NCBI RefSeq assembly: GCF_001610955.1
Contig: NZ_CP014335.1
Location: 1,653,001 to 1,717,000, forward strand
Length of the DNA stretch: 64,000 nucleotides
Direction: 5' to 3'
Source: Geobacillus thermoleovorans
GTDB lineage: Bacteria > Bacillota > Bacilli > Bacillales > Anoxybacillaceae
Below the pieces are notes generated by a model. That model did no database searches. It saw only the letters and a list, made by a program, of their open reading frames with translations, and was not told the DNA's origin. This document shows, one piece after another, positions 9,130 to 17,066 of this stretch (within the stretch, counting starts at the first letter, position 1; each line of letters begins with the position of its first letter). The translations under genes were made by a program, and so were the position numbers.

Positions 9130-10806
9130 CTAAAATTTTCCCGAACGAAAAATCGAGTAAAGCAGCCAACCGAACAGAAAAGCGGACGCGCCTAATCCGA
9201 TTTCAACAGCAGGAATCTTCCACAGCAGCGTCGACGGCCGCCCGAGCGAGGAAGCGATCATCAGCCCGGCAAGGACGATGCTCAGCGAAAGAAGAACGAT
9301 GCTAAACGACAGCCGGTTCGTAATCTGATCGAGCTTCTTTAGCAGCGTTTCCAAATCAGGCGCCGTGATTTCCAGCCGAAGCTTGCCATGCCGCATCATT
9401 TTCGTCCATTCCTTTACGCTGTCCGGCAAGCGAAGCAGCCATTCACCGTAGTCGAAAATCCGTTTCCACGCCGTTTCCGCTACACGGTCAGGCCGAAGAC
9501 GCTCTTTCATCAGCTTTCTCCCAAACGGTTCGGCCACATCCATGATGCGAAACTGCGGATCAAGCGTCTCCACGACCCCTTCGACCGTCAACAGCGCTTT
9601 CCCTAACAGCGTCAAATCGCTTGGGATGCGAATGCCATGGCGAAATGCCACCGAAAGCAAATCCTCGACGGCTTCCCCAAGACTGATCTCACCGAGCGGG
9701 ACGCGGTAGTATTTCTCCCGCAACTCGTCAATATCATCGCGCAATTTTCCTTCATCGACTCCGTCAGGAACAATTCCTAAACCGTAAATCGCACCCAACA
9801 CCCCATCCGTGTTTTGCCGCATTAAGGCGATGATGAGTGAAGAAAGATGATGTTTGACATGAGGTCGAAGGCGGCCCATCAAGCCAAAGTCAATGAAGGA
9901 AAGCGTTCCATCGTCAAGAACAAATACATTGCCAGGATGAGGGTCGCCATGAAAAAATCCATGCTCAAACATTTGTTTAAAGGTTGCTTCAGCCAAACGC
10001 TCGGCGATCGTTTTTAAGGAGTGGCCGTTCGCTTTCAACCGCTCGATCTCCCCGAGTTTGATCCCTTCGACATATTCCATCGTGAGCACTGTTTTCGTCG
10101 TATAATCCCAAAACACCCTCGGGACATACACCGACGAATCGCCGGTAAACTGCCGTGCAAACCGTTCCGCATGGCGCGCCTCGACTGTATAATCCAGCTC
10201 CTGCCGCAATGAGCGCACCAATTCATCGATGATCTCAGACAATTGGTAGGTTGCCGCCCAATCGAGACGGCGTTCCGCCAGCACGGCCAAATCTTGCAAA
10301 ATTTCCAGATCCGTCTCCACCCGCGCAGCGATGTGCGGGCGCTGCACTTTCACCGCCACGGCCTGTCCGGAAGGAAGAACCGCCCGGTGCACTTGTCCAA
10401 GCGAAGCGGCAGCGAGCGGCATTTCCTCAAATGAACGAAAGAGTGTTTCCAGCGAACTTCCAAACTCCGCTTCGACAATCCGGCGGACATCGGCAAACGG
10501 AAACGGCGGAACTTGGTCTTGCAGCTTTTCGAGCTCACTGATGATCGGAGCGGGAATCAAATCCGGCCGTGTGCTAGCAATTTGCCCGAGCTTCACGAAC
10601 GTCGGGCCGAGCTCCTCGAGCACAAGGCGGAGCCGCTCCCCAACCGTTTTTCCTTCCTTTTTCCCTTGCTCCGCTCTCCATCGCGGCGGCAACGAAAGAA
10701 ACGACGAAAAGCCGAGCTCATCGACGATCATCCCGAATCCGTGCCGAAGCAAGGAGGCGGCGATTTCGTGATACCTTCCGATATGGCGCATCCGTTTTCC
10801 GATCAT
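9130..10806 (-). CDS. AarF/ABC1/UbiB-family kinase-like protein
   Basis: 558 residues of the ABC1 (UbiB/ADCK) atypical kinase family, which supports lipid or quinone metabolism through an ATPase activity. The family-specific KxGQ motif (VKLGQIASTRPDL, 71-83) is present, with the ATP-binding lysine in AVKVQRP at 153, the catalytic-loop equivalent HGDPHPGN at 286-293 and DFG at 306-308. Two hydrophobic helices close the C-terminus, as usual in the family. The substrate is unknown. It follows a phasin-like gene by 51 bases on the same strand, probably as an operon. Confidence 0.88.
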   Translation of the reverse strand: MIGKRMRHIGRYHEIAASLLRHGFGMIVDELGFSSFLSLPPRWRAEQGKKEGKTVGERLRLVLEELGPTFVKLGQIASTRPDLIPAPIISELEKLQDQVPPFPFADVRRIVEAEFGSSLETLFRSFEEMPLAAASLGQVHRAVLPSGQAVAVKVQRPHIAARVETDLEILQDLAVLAERRLDWAATYQLSEIIDELVRSLRQELDYTVEARHAERFARQFTGDSSVYVPRVFWDYTTKTVLTMEYVEGIKLGEIERLKANGHSLKTIAERLAEATFKQMFEHGFFHGDPHPGNVFVLDDGTLSFIDFGLMGRLRPHVKHHLSSLIIALMRQNTDGVLGAIYGLGIVPDGVDEGKLRDDIDELREKYYRVPLGEISLGEAVEDLLSVAFRHGIRIPSDLTLLGKALLTVEGVVETLDPQFRIMDVAEPFGRKLMKERLRPDRVAETAWKRIFDYGEWLLRLPDSVKEWTKMMRHGKLRLEITAPDLETLLKKLDQITNRLSFSIVLLSLSIVLAGLMIASSLGRPSTLLWKIPAVEIGLGASAFLFGWLLYSIFRSGKF

Positions 10807-10857
10807 CGAGACATCTCTCCTAAGGCGGCAAAAAGCGAGCGGACAGGCCGCATCGGT

Positions 10858-11157
10858 TTACTGCCCGCTTTGTTCCTTTTCTTCAAGACGGCGGATTCGC
10901 TCCTCGAGCTGCCGCACGTCTTCTTTCGTCGCCAAGTCGAGTTTATCGATCACCTGCTTGATTTGCTCGCGTACAAGCCGCTGCACTTCCGTTTTCCGCG
11001 CTTCGGTCTGCTGTTTCCATTGATCGATCACTTCCTTCGATTCGTCAAGCGACAATTCCCCTTTTTTGACTAACTCGTCAATGATTTTTTCCACTTGTTC
11101 TTTGCTTGCAATCGCCAATCCCAGCCCGAATGCCAATCCTTTCTTCAAAATGCTCAT
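10858..11157 (-). CDS. Phasin-like coiled-coil protein
   Basis: 99 residues. A short apolar N-terminus (MSILKKGLAFGLGLAIASKE) leads into heptad-rich helices (VEKIIDELVKKGELSLDESK ... LEERIRRLEEK). This is the usual look of the small phasin / polyhydroxyalkanoate-regulator-like proteins encoded beside aarF in Bacillaceae. The start at 11157 follows AAGGAGG; a longer open frame upstream lacks a ribosome site. The function is inferred from size and neighbour only. It may be a partner of the ABC1 kinase rather than a granule protein. Confidence 0.65.
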   Translation of the reverse strand: MSILKKGLAFGLGLAIASKEQVEKIIDELVKKGELSLDESKEVIDQWKQQTEARKTEVQRLVREQIKQVIDKLDLATKEDVRQLEERIRRLEEKEQSGQ

Positions 11158-11303
11158 TCGTTTGTAGCCTCCTTGTGCCATTGTGTTTTCCTTATTGTAC
11201 CATTCTTTGGCGATCCATGTCGAGCTAGACGGCAGCTCTTTTGTATAGGAGACAGGTCGATGCGGCATGCTATCGTTGGACAACGATTCAAAGGAGGGGT
11301 TTG

Positions 11304-12152
11304 ATGGCCGACGAACCATTGCATTACGGAGAAGACTATCATTTTATTCACGCGACATCGGCAGCAAGCGGCCTCGGCGTCAGCGTGCTGCCCGATTTGT
11401 ACTGCCATACGATCCAAATCGTGAACATTTGTCTTGTCGGCCGCCCGGACGACCACGCGTTTGTATTGGTCGACGCTGGCATGCCGGGATCAGCCGATGA
11501 CATTGTTTCAGTCGTGGAAGACCGCTTTGGCAGCGGCAGCCGCCCGCAAGCCATTGTTTTAACCCACGGCCATTTTGACCACGTTGGAGCGATTGTTGAG
11601 CTTGTCAAGCATTGGAATGTCCCGGTGTATGCCCATCCGGCTGAACTGCCGTATTTGACTGGAAAGGCGAGCTATCCTGAACCTGACGCTTCCGTCGAGG
11701 GCGGCTTCATCGCCAAAATCTCGCCGTTTTTTCCGAACGAGCCGATTCAATTAGGCAACCGCGTCCAGCCGCTCCCTGCGGACGGCACCGTTCCGCACTT
11801 GCCGGAATTTCGCTGGATCCACACACCGGGGCACACGCCAGGCCACATTTCGTTATTTCGGCCGCGCGACGCCGCTTTAATCGCCGGCGACGCGTTCGTC
11901 ACCGTCCGCCAAGATTCACTGTATAAAGTGTTGACCCAACAAATCGAAATCAGCGGCCCGCCGCGCTATTATACCATCGATTGGCGCGCCGCCCGCGAGT
12001 CGGTGCGCAAGTTAGCCGCACTCTTTCCGTCAGTCGCCATCACCGGACACGGTGCTCCTGTCGCCGGCAAAGAGCTGCGTGAAGGGTTGACAAAACTCGC
12101 CCGTGATTTTGACCGTATCGCTACCCCTGATTATGGGAAGTACGTCCATTAG
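11304..12152 (+). CDS. MBL-fold metallo-hydrolase
   Basis: 282 residues of the metallo-beta-lactamase fold. The metal-binding motif THGHFDHVG is at residues 87-95, a further histidine lies in HTPGHTPGH, an aspartate in LIAGDAF and a last histidine in ITGHGAP, so both metal sites look complete. The substrate cannot be told from sequence; many such proteins are glyoxalase II- or lactonase-like. The ATG at 11304 follows AAAGGAGGGG. It is divergent from the phasin-like gene. Confidence 0.85.
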   Translation: MADEPLHYGEDYHFIHATSAASGLGVSVLPDLYCHTIQIVNICLVGRPDDHAFVLVDAGMPGSADDIVSVVEDRFGSGSRPQAIVLTHGHFDHVGAIVELVKHWNVPVYAHPAELPYLTGKASYPEPDASVEGGFIAKISPFFPNEPIQLGNRVQPLPADGTVPHLPEFRWIHTPGHTPGHISLFRPRDAALIAGDAFVTVRQDSLYKVLTQQIEISGPPRYYTIDWRAARESVRKLAALFPSVAITGHGAPVAGKELREGLTKLARDFDRIATPDYGKYVH

Positions 12153-12242
12153 GCAAACGGACTATCGTTCCGTGAACGGCTTCTAGTTTTGTTTGAAGCG
12201 GAAGTTTCTCTGCTAAAACCACTTTCAAGTAAAAACCAAGGG

Positions 12243-12266
12243 AGGGTGTCTGAACGGGGGCACCCT
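12243..12266 (+). terminator. Weak hairpin after the MBL-fold gene
   Basis: AGGGTG, a 12-base loop and CACCCT followed by TTCG. It has a short stem and little T-run; it may be the transcript end or another relic of the GGTGTC-type hairpin family. Confidence 0.3.
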
Positions 12267-12338
12267 TTCGTTGACATGTGAAAGTCAGAGGATTCTCCAT
12301 GGAGATGGTAGAGCACATTATGCCTTTAGCGACAACGC

Positions 12339-12371
12339 AAAAAAGACGACAAGAATCATTCTTGTCGTCCA
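12339..12371 (-). terminator. Terminator of the 5S-tRNA operon
   Basis: On the minus strand GACGACAAGAAT, one base, ATTCTTGTCGTC and then TTTTTTG, 11 bases after the tRNA-Ile gene. A long perfect stem and a good T-run. Confidence 0.85.
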
Positions 12372-12381
12372 TCATAAGTGA

Positions 12382-12455
<74 letters not shown>

Positions 12456-12473
12456 GCTTATAAGAAATAAAAA

Positions 12474-12555
12474 TGGAGGGGGACGGATTCGAACCGCCGA
12501 ACCCAAAGGGAGCGGATTTACAGTCCGCCGCGTTTAGCCACTTCGCTACCCCTCC
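12474..12555 (-). tRNA. tRNA-Tyr (GTA)
   Basis: An 82-base class II tRNA with a long variable arm, acceptor GGAGGGG and anticodon GTA in CTGTAAA. CCA is not encoded. Confidence 0.95.
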
Positions 12556-12565
12556 GTAATCGTGA

Positions 12566-12638
12566 TGCCGACTGCAGGACTCGAACCCGCAACCTACTGA
12601 TTACGATTCAGTTGCTCTACCAATTGAGCTAAGTCGGC
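12566..12638 (-). tRNA. tRNA-Thr (CGT)
   Basis: A 73-base cloverleaf, GCCGACTTAGCTCAATTGG..., with anticodon stem ACTGA/TCAGT and loop ATCGTAA giving anticodon CGT. Acceptor AGTCGGC plus A; CCA is not encoded. Its first 24 bases are repeated as fragments upstream in the operon. Confidence 0.94.
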
Positions 12639-12652
12639 ATAATTATGATATA

Positions 12653-12930
12653 AATCGTGGCTCATTGTTCATTTGTTGTGTCCCTTTCTCTACCAGCCAA
12701 TTCGAAGAAGCTGGGTGCGTCGGGACAACTCGAAGCAAATTCGACGATGCAGATGCTCGTCTCTACCAATTGAGCTAAGTCGGCATAAAATAAATGCAAG
12801 AAGGTGGCTCATTGTTGTGCTCTGTGCCTCTTCCTCTACAAGCTGTTTCGAGGAAGCAGGATGCGTCGAGGCAACTCGAAGCCGACTCGACGAAGCAGGT
12901 GCTCGTCTCTACCAATTGAGCTAAGTCAAT
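12653..12930 (-). repeat. Two tandem diverged repeats carrying 5' fragments of tRNA-Thr
   Basis: Two related units of roughly 130 bases (about 12653-12785 and 12801-12930) fill the gap between tRNA-Ser and tRNA-Thr. Each starts, on the minus strand, with the acceptor and D-arm half of tRNA-Thr: 24 identical bases at 12784-12761 and 21 at 12927-12907. Each then continues as GACGAGCA-type sequence that does not complete a tRNA. Both units keep GTCGA...CGAC stems and a shared TGGCTCATTGTT-like distal part (read on the plus strand). No acceptor 3' strand or T-arm is present, so they are not functional tRNAs. Confidence 0.75.
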
Positions 12931-12935
12931 ATTTA

Positions 12936-13028
12936 TGGCGGAGGAGGAGGGATTCGAACCCCCGCGGGCTGTGACACCCCTATCGGTTTTCGAAACCGAC
13001 CCCTTCAGCCAGACTTGGGTACTCCTCC
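12936..13028 (-). tRNA. tRNA-Ser (CGA)
   Basis: A class II tRNA with acceptor GGAGGAG, anticodon CGA in the loop TTCGAAA, a long variable arm and T-arm GGTTCGAATCC. The 3' CCA is encoded (12938-12936). Confidence 0.95.
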
Positions 13029-13045
13029 ATAGCTGTTTGGAGCGA

Positions 13046-13128
<83 letters not shown>

Positions 13129-13134
13129 ATACAA

Positions 13135-13206
13135 TGGAGCGTAGGGGATTTGAACCCCTGACCTCTTCGCTGCCAGCGAAGCGTTCTCCCCCTGAACTAA
13201 CGCCCC
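13135..13206 (-). tRNA. tRNA-Ala (GGC)
   Basis: A 72-base tRNA with acceptor GGGGCGT/ACGCTCC and anticodon GGC in the loop CTGGCAG. CCA is not encoded. Confidence 0.93.
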
Positions 13207-13210
13207 ATGA

Positions 13211-13285
13211 TGGTGGAGTATACTGGGATCGAACCAGTGACCCCCACGCTGTCAACGTGGTGCTCTCCCGCTGAGCTAATACTCC
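13211..13285 (-). tRNA. tRNA-Val (GAC)
   Basis: A cloverleaf beginning GGAGTATTAGCTCAG with anticodon GAC in the loop TTGACAG between CCACG and CGTGG. CCA is encoded (13213-13211). It starts 9 bases after the 5S rRNA gene. Confidence 0.95.
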
Positions 13286-13294
13286 ACGTTGTTT

Positions 13295-13411
<117 letters not shown>

Positions 13412-13428
13412 CAATGGCGACGATTTCT

Positions 13429-13456
13429 ATTATAAAGCAATCCAAAAGTTTGTCAA
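13429..13456 (-). promoter_or_regulatory. Strong sigma-A promoter of the 5S-tRNA operon
   Basis: Perfect hexamers TTGACA (13456-13451) and TATAAT (13434-13429) separated by 16 bases on the minus strand. The start falls near 13422, about 11 bases before 5S. This makes the 5S-tRNA cluster an independent operon. Confidence 0.88.
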
Positions 13457-13519
13457 GTTTTTTTGTATCTTTATATTTCAGTTCCTTCAGAATCGGAACG
13501 ACAATGTAAAATTTACTAT

Positions 13520-13558
13520 AAAAAAATGAAAGAGTCAACCCTCTTTTTCATTTTTTTC
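13520..13558. terminator. Bidirectional A/T-flanked hairpin
   Basis: AAAAAATGAAAGAG and CTCTTTTTCATTTTTT pair around a short loop. It lies between the toxin-antitoxin locus and the 5S-tRNA promoter and would insulate them. Confidence 0.55.
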
Positions 13559-13587
13559 GATCTTCACTGTCCCTTTCTCTAAAGTTC

Positions 13588-13617
13588 TTGTCATCCCCTT
13601 CTTTATACGCGTATAAT
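13588..13617 (+). promoter_or_regulatory. Promoter of the antisense (antitoxin) RNA
   Basis: TTGTCA (13588-13593), an 18-base spacer and TATAAT (13612-13617). It points towards the toxin gene, so the transcript is antisense to the toxin mRNA 3' part. Confidence 0.65.
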
Positions 13618-13623
13618 AAAGAA

Positions 13624-13764
13624 GAAGGAACGTACAATAAAGCAGGGCATTGGCGGCCACCAATGCCCTGTCCATACACAGCCGCTGCAAGAAGCGCAGT
13701 GGCCCAAGCCTCGGGCATCGTAACCTACCCTCGCCTCGGCCTAGCAGGGTGGGTTACTTTTTGT
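13624..13764 (+). ncRNA. Predicted antisense antitoxin RNA, RatA-like
   Basis: About 140 bases from the predicted start to an intrinsic terminator made of GTAACCTACCCT (13720-13731), a 14-base loop, AGGGTGGGTTAC (13746-13757) and TTTTT. The terminator covers the last three codons and the stop of the convergent toxin gene. The RNA would therefore pair with the whole 3' untranslated region of the toxin mRNA, as in the txpA/ratA type I system. It also contains the 13645-13668 hairpin near its 5' end. No open frame of note lies within it. Confidence 0.65.
13645..13668 (-). terminator. Predicted 3' end of the toxin mRNA
   Basis: GGGCATTGG, a 6-base loop and CCAATGCCC; on the minus strand it is followed by TGCTTTATTG, a modest T-rich tail. 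The same hairpin forms in the antisense RNA. Confidence 0.5.
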
Positions 13765-13843
13765 CTTTGGATACGGCGATCACCGCGACGATGAGTGACG
13801 CAAACGCAATCATGAGCGTCAGCGCGTCGGCAATCGACATCAT
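13754..13843 (-). CDS. Holin-like type I toxin peptide
   Basis: 29 residues: MMSIADALTLMIAFASL, then a hydrophobic run ending in Ser-Lys-Asp-Lys-Lys. One transmembrane helix with a charged C-terminal tail is the pattern of the putative holin-like toxins (TxpA/BsrG-like) of Firmicute type I systems, which act at the cell membrane. GGGGGTGG lies 6-7 bases before the ATG, and a TATAAT promoter is 66 bases upstream. The first ATG (13843) is taken; the second is next to it. The 3' end is overlapped by the convergent antisense RNA. The assignment rests on sequence pattern and locus layout, not on a search. Confidence 0.75.
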   Translation of the reverse strand: MMSIADALTLMIAFASLIVAVIAVSKDKK

Positions 13844-13908
13844 CAGCACCACCCCCTTTCGTTCAGGGAGTGGCCACTGCCCACCCTGCATATGGCTGTG
13901 CATGTTTC

Positions 13909-13937
13909 ATTATACCATCAAATCAAACAAATGCGAA
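13909..13937 (-). promoter_or_regulatory. Toxin promoter with overlapping palindrome
   Basis: TTCGCA (13937-13932), a 17-base spacer and TATAAT (13914-13909) on the minus strand. GCGAAT-N4-ATTCGC (13934-13949) overlaps the -35. Its core differs from a LexA box at two symmetrical positions. The leader (13903-13844) contains a stable hairpin around AGTGGCCACT. Confidence 0.55.
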
Positions 13938-14150
13938 TATACATTCGCGTCCTCGTTGAAAATTAGGAATGTTTCCCTACCCGAGGTATCCCCCCACCTT
14001 GCCTGTTACTTCGCGCCGCATCTTCACGGCCCCTTCCTCTCTGGTTCTTATAGCCCGCTGAAACTCCGACGTTTTCATCAAGCGCATAAAATCCGCGTTT
14101 TTCCGAATAATGATCATAGACGAATCTCGCTGTTCCAAGGAGGAAAAAAG

Positions 14151-14783
14151 GTGGAACAAGCAAGGCAAACCCGCATTCATGGGCTGTTGTTGCTGATCGT
14201 CGCTGCTGTGTTCGTTTGGTCGGCCATTCGTCCAACCAGCTATGCGGTGTGGGCGCTTGAGGTCGCCCCAGCGCTTGTGGGGCTTGTGATCGTGATGGCC
14301 CTGTATCAACGCTTCCGGCTGACAACGATGTCGTATGTCATCATCGCCATGCTGGCGGTCCTCATGTTGATCGGCGGCCATTATATTTACTCCAAAGTTC
14401 CTTTTTTTAACTGGATCAAAGATGCGTTCCATTTCGAACGCAACCATTACGACCGGTTTGGCCATTTCCTCAAAGGGACGTTCGCCATCGTCCTAAGGGA
14501 GATTGCGCTGCGGAAAACGCCGCTGTCGCGCGGCCCTTGGCTTTTCACGATCGTCACAAGCATGTCGCTCGCCATCGCCGCCCTGTACGAAATCATCGAA
14601 TGGCTCGTCTCCATCATCTCCAAAGGAGGAAAGGCATCGAAAGACTTTTTGGGCACACAAGGCGATATTTGGGACACCCAATGGGATATGGTATGCACAT
14701 TGATTGGGACACTGATTGCCCTATGGCTGCTCTCAAGGTGGCACGACCGGCAACTTGCGCGGTTGGATCAGCCCCGTAGCTAG
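14151..14783 (+). CDS. DUF2238 (YjdF-like) membrane protein
   Basis: 210 residues with six or so membrane helices. The family signature is clear: NHYDRFGHFLKG in the middle and a helix carrying ALYEIIEW, then DTQWDM before the last helix. The function of the family is unknown. The frame is open far upstream through the toxin-antitoxin region, but the GTG at 14151 is preceded by AAGGAGG and gives the normal family length. Confidence 0.8.
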   Translation: MEQARQTRIHGLLLLIVAAVFVWSAIRPTSYAVWALEVAPALVGLVIVMALYQRFRLTTMSYVIIAMLAVLMLIGGHYIYSKVPFFNWIKDAFHFERNHYDRFGHFLKGTFAIVLREIALRKTPLSRGPWLFTIVTSMSLAIAALYEIIEWLVSIISKGGKASKDFLGTQGDIWDTQWDMVCTLIGTLIALWLLSRWHDRQLARLDQPRS

Positions 14784-14791
14784 GCGCTCGT

Positions 14792-14830
14792 AAAACAGCG
14801 GCTTCTCTTTTCAAGAGAAGCCGCTGTTTT
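14792..14830. terminator. Bidirectional terminator
   Basis: AAAACAGCGGCTTCTCTT and its perfect complement around a 3-base loop, with A- and T-runs on the two sides, between convergent genes. Confidence 0.85.
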
Positions 14831-16506
14831 CAATTCACCTTATACAAATAAATCGTCCACGCCGACTCATCGGACGTGAATACACGGTCCAACACGAGTC
14901 CATTTTCCGCCGCATTGTCAATCGGAACCGCCGAGAAAATATAGCGGCCGCCCATTTTTTTCAACTGTTCTGTATTCAGCTGCAAGTTCTTCAGCCGTTT
15001 TTTCGACTGTTTTGTAAACATATACCGTTTTCCAAGTTCTGCTGTAAAAATATAGAAGCGCCCGCCCCATTCGTCAAAATATGTGCGGATCGTTTTGCTT
15101 TTTTCCAGTTCACGTTCAATGATTTTGCGGAACTCGTATTTGTATGACAGCGGATAAAAGTTGTTGTACGTATCGAGCGTGTAAAACCCGTTGTATTGGG
15201 CGATGGCGGGGTGAATGCCGATGCTGACGACGCGGTAGTCGGACACCGGGAGCCCGATGTATTGCTTGATTTCTTGGAACTGTTTTTCCGCGTAAAATTG
15301 CTTCACCGTCGGCTCGTAGCGGAAGACGATTTCTTCGTTAATCAAAAACACCAAGATCACTTGGGCCGCTAGCAGCCGCTTCGCCCACTTTTCTCCTTTT
15401 TCGCTGTATTGCCATACGATTTTCAGCGCCAGCGCAAACTGCACATAAATGACAAGCGGGCGCAAAAAATGAAAGCGGGCAAAGTTAAACGTGTCCAAAA
15501 AATGAAACCGCTCGGTAAGCGGCAGCCACCCTTTATAAAACCAAAATGCATACCACGCCGACAGGGCGAAATTCAGTCCGAATAGGAAAAGAAATAACCG
15601 TTCTTGCTTCCATCGTTTTTTCATGAAAACAAGATACAAGGCCATCAACCAGGCCGGCAAAATAAAAAAGGTATGCTCGGTCATGACGTGATGGTGGCCG
15701 AGGATAAAGTTTTTCCACGTCAAGCGGACGCAATGCCAAAACGACAACCGGGCATGGAAGTACTCATCCCGGCTTGTCGGCTCGTCTTCCCATAAAAACG
15801 AGTACACAAGCCGGTACTCGACAAGCAAATACAACAGCGTCATGTAAGCGATGGAAGTCAAAAAGCGGATGTTCCACCCCTTCCCGCGCAGCACATCCAA
15901 AAGCCAAAGAGTGCCCATGGCGGCAAGAAAGAAAAAGAACCCGAGCACAAAGCTGGAATAAAACGGGAGAAGCGTGAGCGCGACGTAATGTTTCCACTCC
16001 CCCTCGCCTTTCCGGATGCTCAAAAACGCCCAGAGCGCAAGCGGCATGCCGAGCGTGCTTAACATCCCCGACGGCCAAAACAGCGTCAGCGCAAATGCGA
16101 GCGCCACGCCGATGCGAACAGCCATCCAACGCGGTTCGGGCAGGAAATGCGTTTTCAACAACAAATACATGCCCAAAAATGCCACCACCCTTGTGATCGT
16201 TTGGCTGAGCGCATAAGCAGTCATCGTGGGAAATAACGTGTGCAGCCAGACGATGCCGGTCAACTCCGAACCGAGGGCATTTCTTGACAACTTGCCGTTG
16301 GCGATTTGCGGAATCTTCGCGTCAAGCGGCCCGGTGATTTTTCCGCTTTCGGAGAGCACCTTATACCAAGCGATATTGGAATCCAAATTATCGTGGACGC
16401 GAATATGGGCGTTCTCGCCAAGGAGAAAGAGCGGGGACACGTAAAGGGCGATGAGGCAAAGTGCCAAAAGGAAGAGCCATCGTTCTCTTTGTTCGGCCAT
16501 CGGCAT
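14830..16506 (-). CDS. YkoS-like polytopic membrane protein (DUF6044)
   Basis: About 558 residues with roughly ten membrane helices and large extracytoplasmic loops. ENAHIRVHDNLDSNIAWYK after the first helix recalls the DxD-type loops of glycosyltransferase-C-fold proteins. The closest relative I recall is B. subtilis YkoS (DUF6044), a presumed cell-surface glycosylation or polysaccharide enzyme; this is inference. Several starts are possible (GTG 16509, ATG 16506, ATG 16500) after GGGAG. It stands alone. Between 16510 and 16734 I see no convincing gene. Confidence 0.65.
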   Translation of the reverse strand: MPMAEQRERWLFLLALCLIALYVSPLFLLGENAHIRVHDNLDSNIAWYKVLSESGKITGPLDAKIPQIANGKLSRNALGSELTGIVWLHTLFPTMTAYALSQTITRVVAFLGMYLLLKTHFLPEPRWMAVRIGVALAFALTLFWPSGMLSTLGMPLALWAFLSIRKGEGEWKHYVALTLLPFYSSFVLGFFFFLAAMGTLWLLDVLRGKGWNIRFLTSIAYMTLLYLLVEYRLVYSFLWEDEPTSRDEYFHARLSFWHCVRLTWKNFILGHHHVMTEHTFFILPAWLMALYLVFMKKRWKQERLFLFLFGLNFALSAWYAFWFYKGWLPLTERFHFLDTFNFARFHFLRPLVIYVQFALALKIVWQYSEKGEKWAKRLLAAQVILVFLINEEIVFRYEPTVKQFYAEKQFQEIKQYIGLPVSDYRVVSIGIHPAIAQYNGFYTLDTYNNFYPLSYKYEFRKIIERELEKSKTIRTYFDEWGGRFYIFTAELGKRYMFTKQSKKRLKNLQLNTEQLKKMGGRYIFSAVPIDNAAENGLVLDRVFTSDESAWTIYLYKVN

Positions 16507-16734
16507 CACGCTCCCGTTTCCAAGTTTCTATTGGATACGGTGTGCAATGAGAAGAAAATTATTCCTAAGGACGGTCGAAGAGGGTGGTGATTTATGAAAA
16601 GGGGGGCTGCGCGTTCTTCTCAGTCTCCTCTTCATTCGCATTTTTTGCCCCTTCTATTTTCTCTATGCACACCTATCTTAAAATATTAAGGACAACTTAT
16701 GGTAGATAGCTTCCCCACTACAATACACAATAGA

Positions 16735-16772
16735 AAACAGCGGCCTCTCTCTTACAAAACCGCTGTTTACAC
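16735..16772. terminator. Hairpin near the symporter remnant
   Basis: AAACAGCGG and CCGCTGTTT, separated by 17 bases, just downstream of the remnant at 16779-17066 (minus). The arms share AAACAGCGG with the terminator at 14792. Confidence 0.4.
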
Positions 16773-16778
16773 CTGCTT

Positions 16779-17066
16779 CTACACCCTTGACTTTTCCTTT
16801 AATCCTATCAGATGGTCCTTCTCTTCCCTCCGGCTGAAAATCGCCGCGAGGATCGCTTCGGATATATATATATTGTTGTGCCACACGCTGAAAATCGCAC
16901 TTGGAACAGCCGCCAAGGGTGAAAAATTCGCTGTGGCAATTGCCACGCTCAATCCGGAGTTTTGCATTCCTACCTCCATGGCGACCGCTTTTTGTTTAGC
17001 CAAATCCATGCCGAGCAGAAGGGGCAGGCTGAAGTCAAAGGCAACTGGACGAATCCCCCTTAACAA
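16779..17066 (-). pseudogene. C-terminal remnant of a bile acid:sodium symporter family gene
   Basis: The 95-residue open frame reads LPLLLGMDLAKQKAVAMEVG, QNSGLSVAIATANFSPLAA and AIFSVWHN, which is the C-terminal part of BASS-family transporters (about 320 residues). Some two thirds of the protein is missing, and the frame begins inside the 3' end of pcp. After WHN the usual ISG is replaced by IYISE, so the end is also damaged. It cannot make a working transporter. It probably results from a deletion that joined the gene to pcp. Confidence 0.7.

Noticed and set aside
12653..12935. Extra tRNA-Thr genes
   Set aside because: Only the acceptor 5' strand and D-arm match; anticodon arm, T-arm and acceptor 3' strand are missing.
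13650..14150. An N-terminal extension of the DUF2238 frame by 167 codons
   Set aside because: It would translate through the antitoxin RNA and toxin promoter in reverse sense, lacks a ribosome site and doubles the family length; the GTG at 14151 has AAGGAGG.
16593..16688. A 31-codon plus-strand frame after GAGGGTGGTG
   Set aside because: Composition is serine/leucine/proline-rich without pattern, there is no terminator or promoter, and it sits in a spacer between unrelated genes; probably chance.
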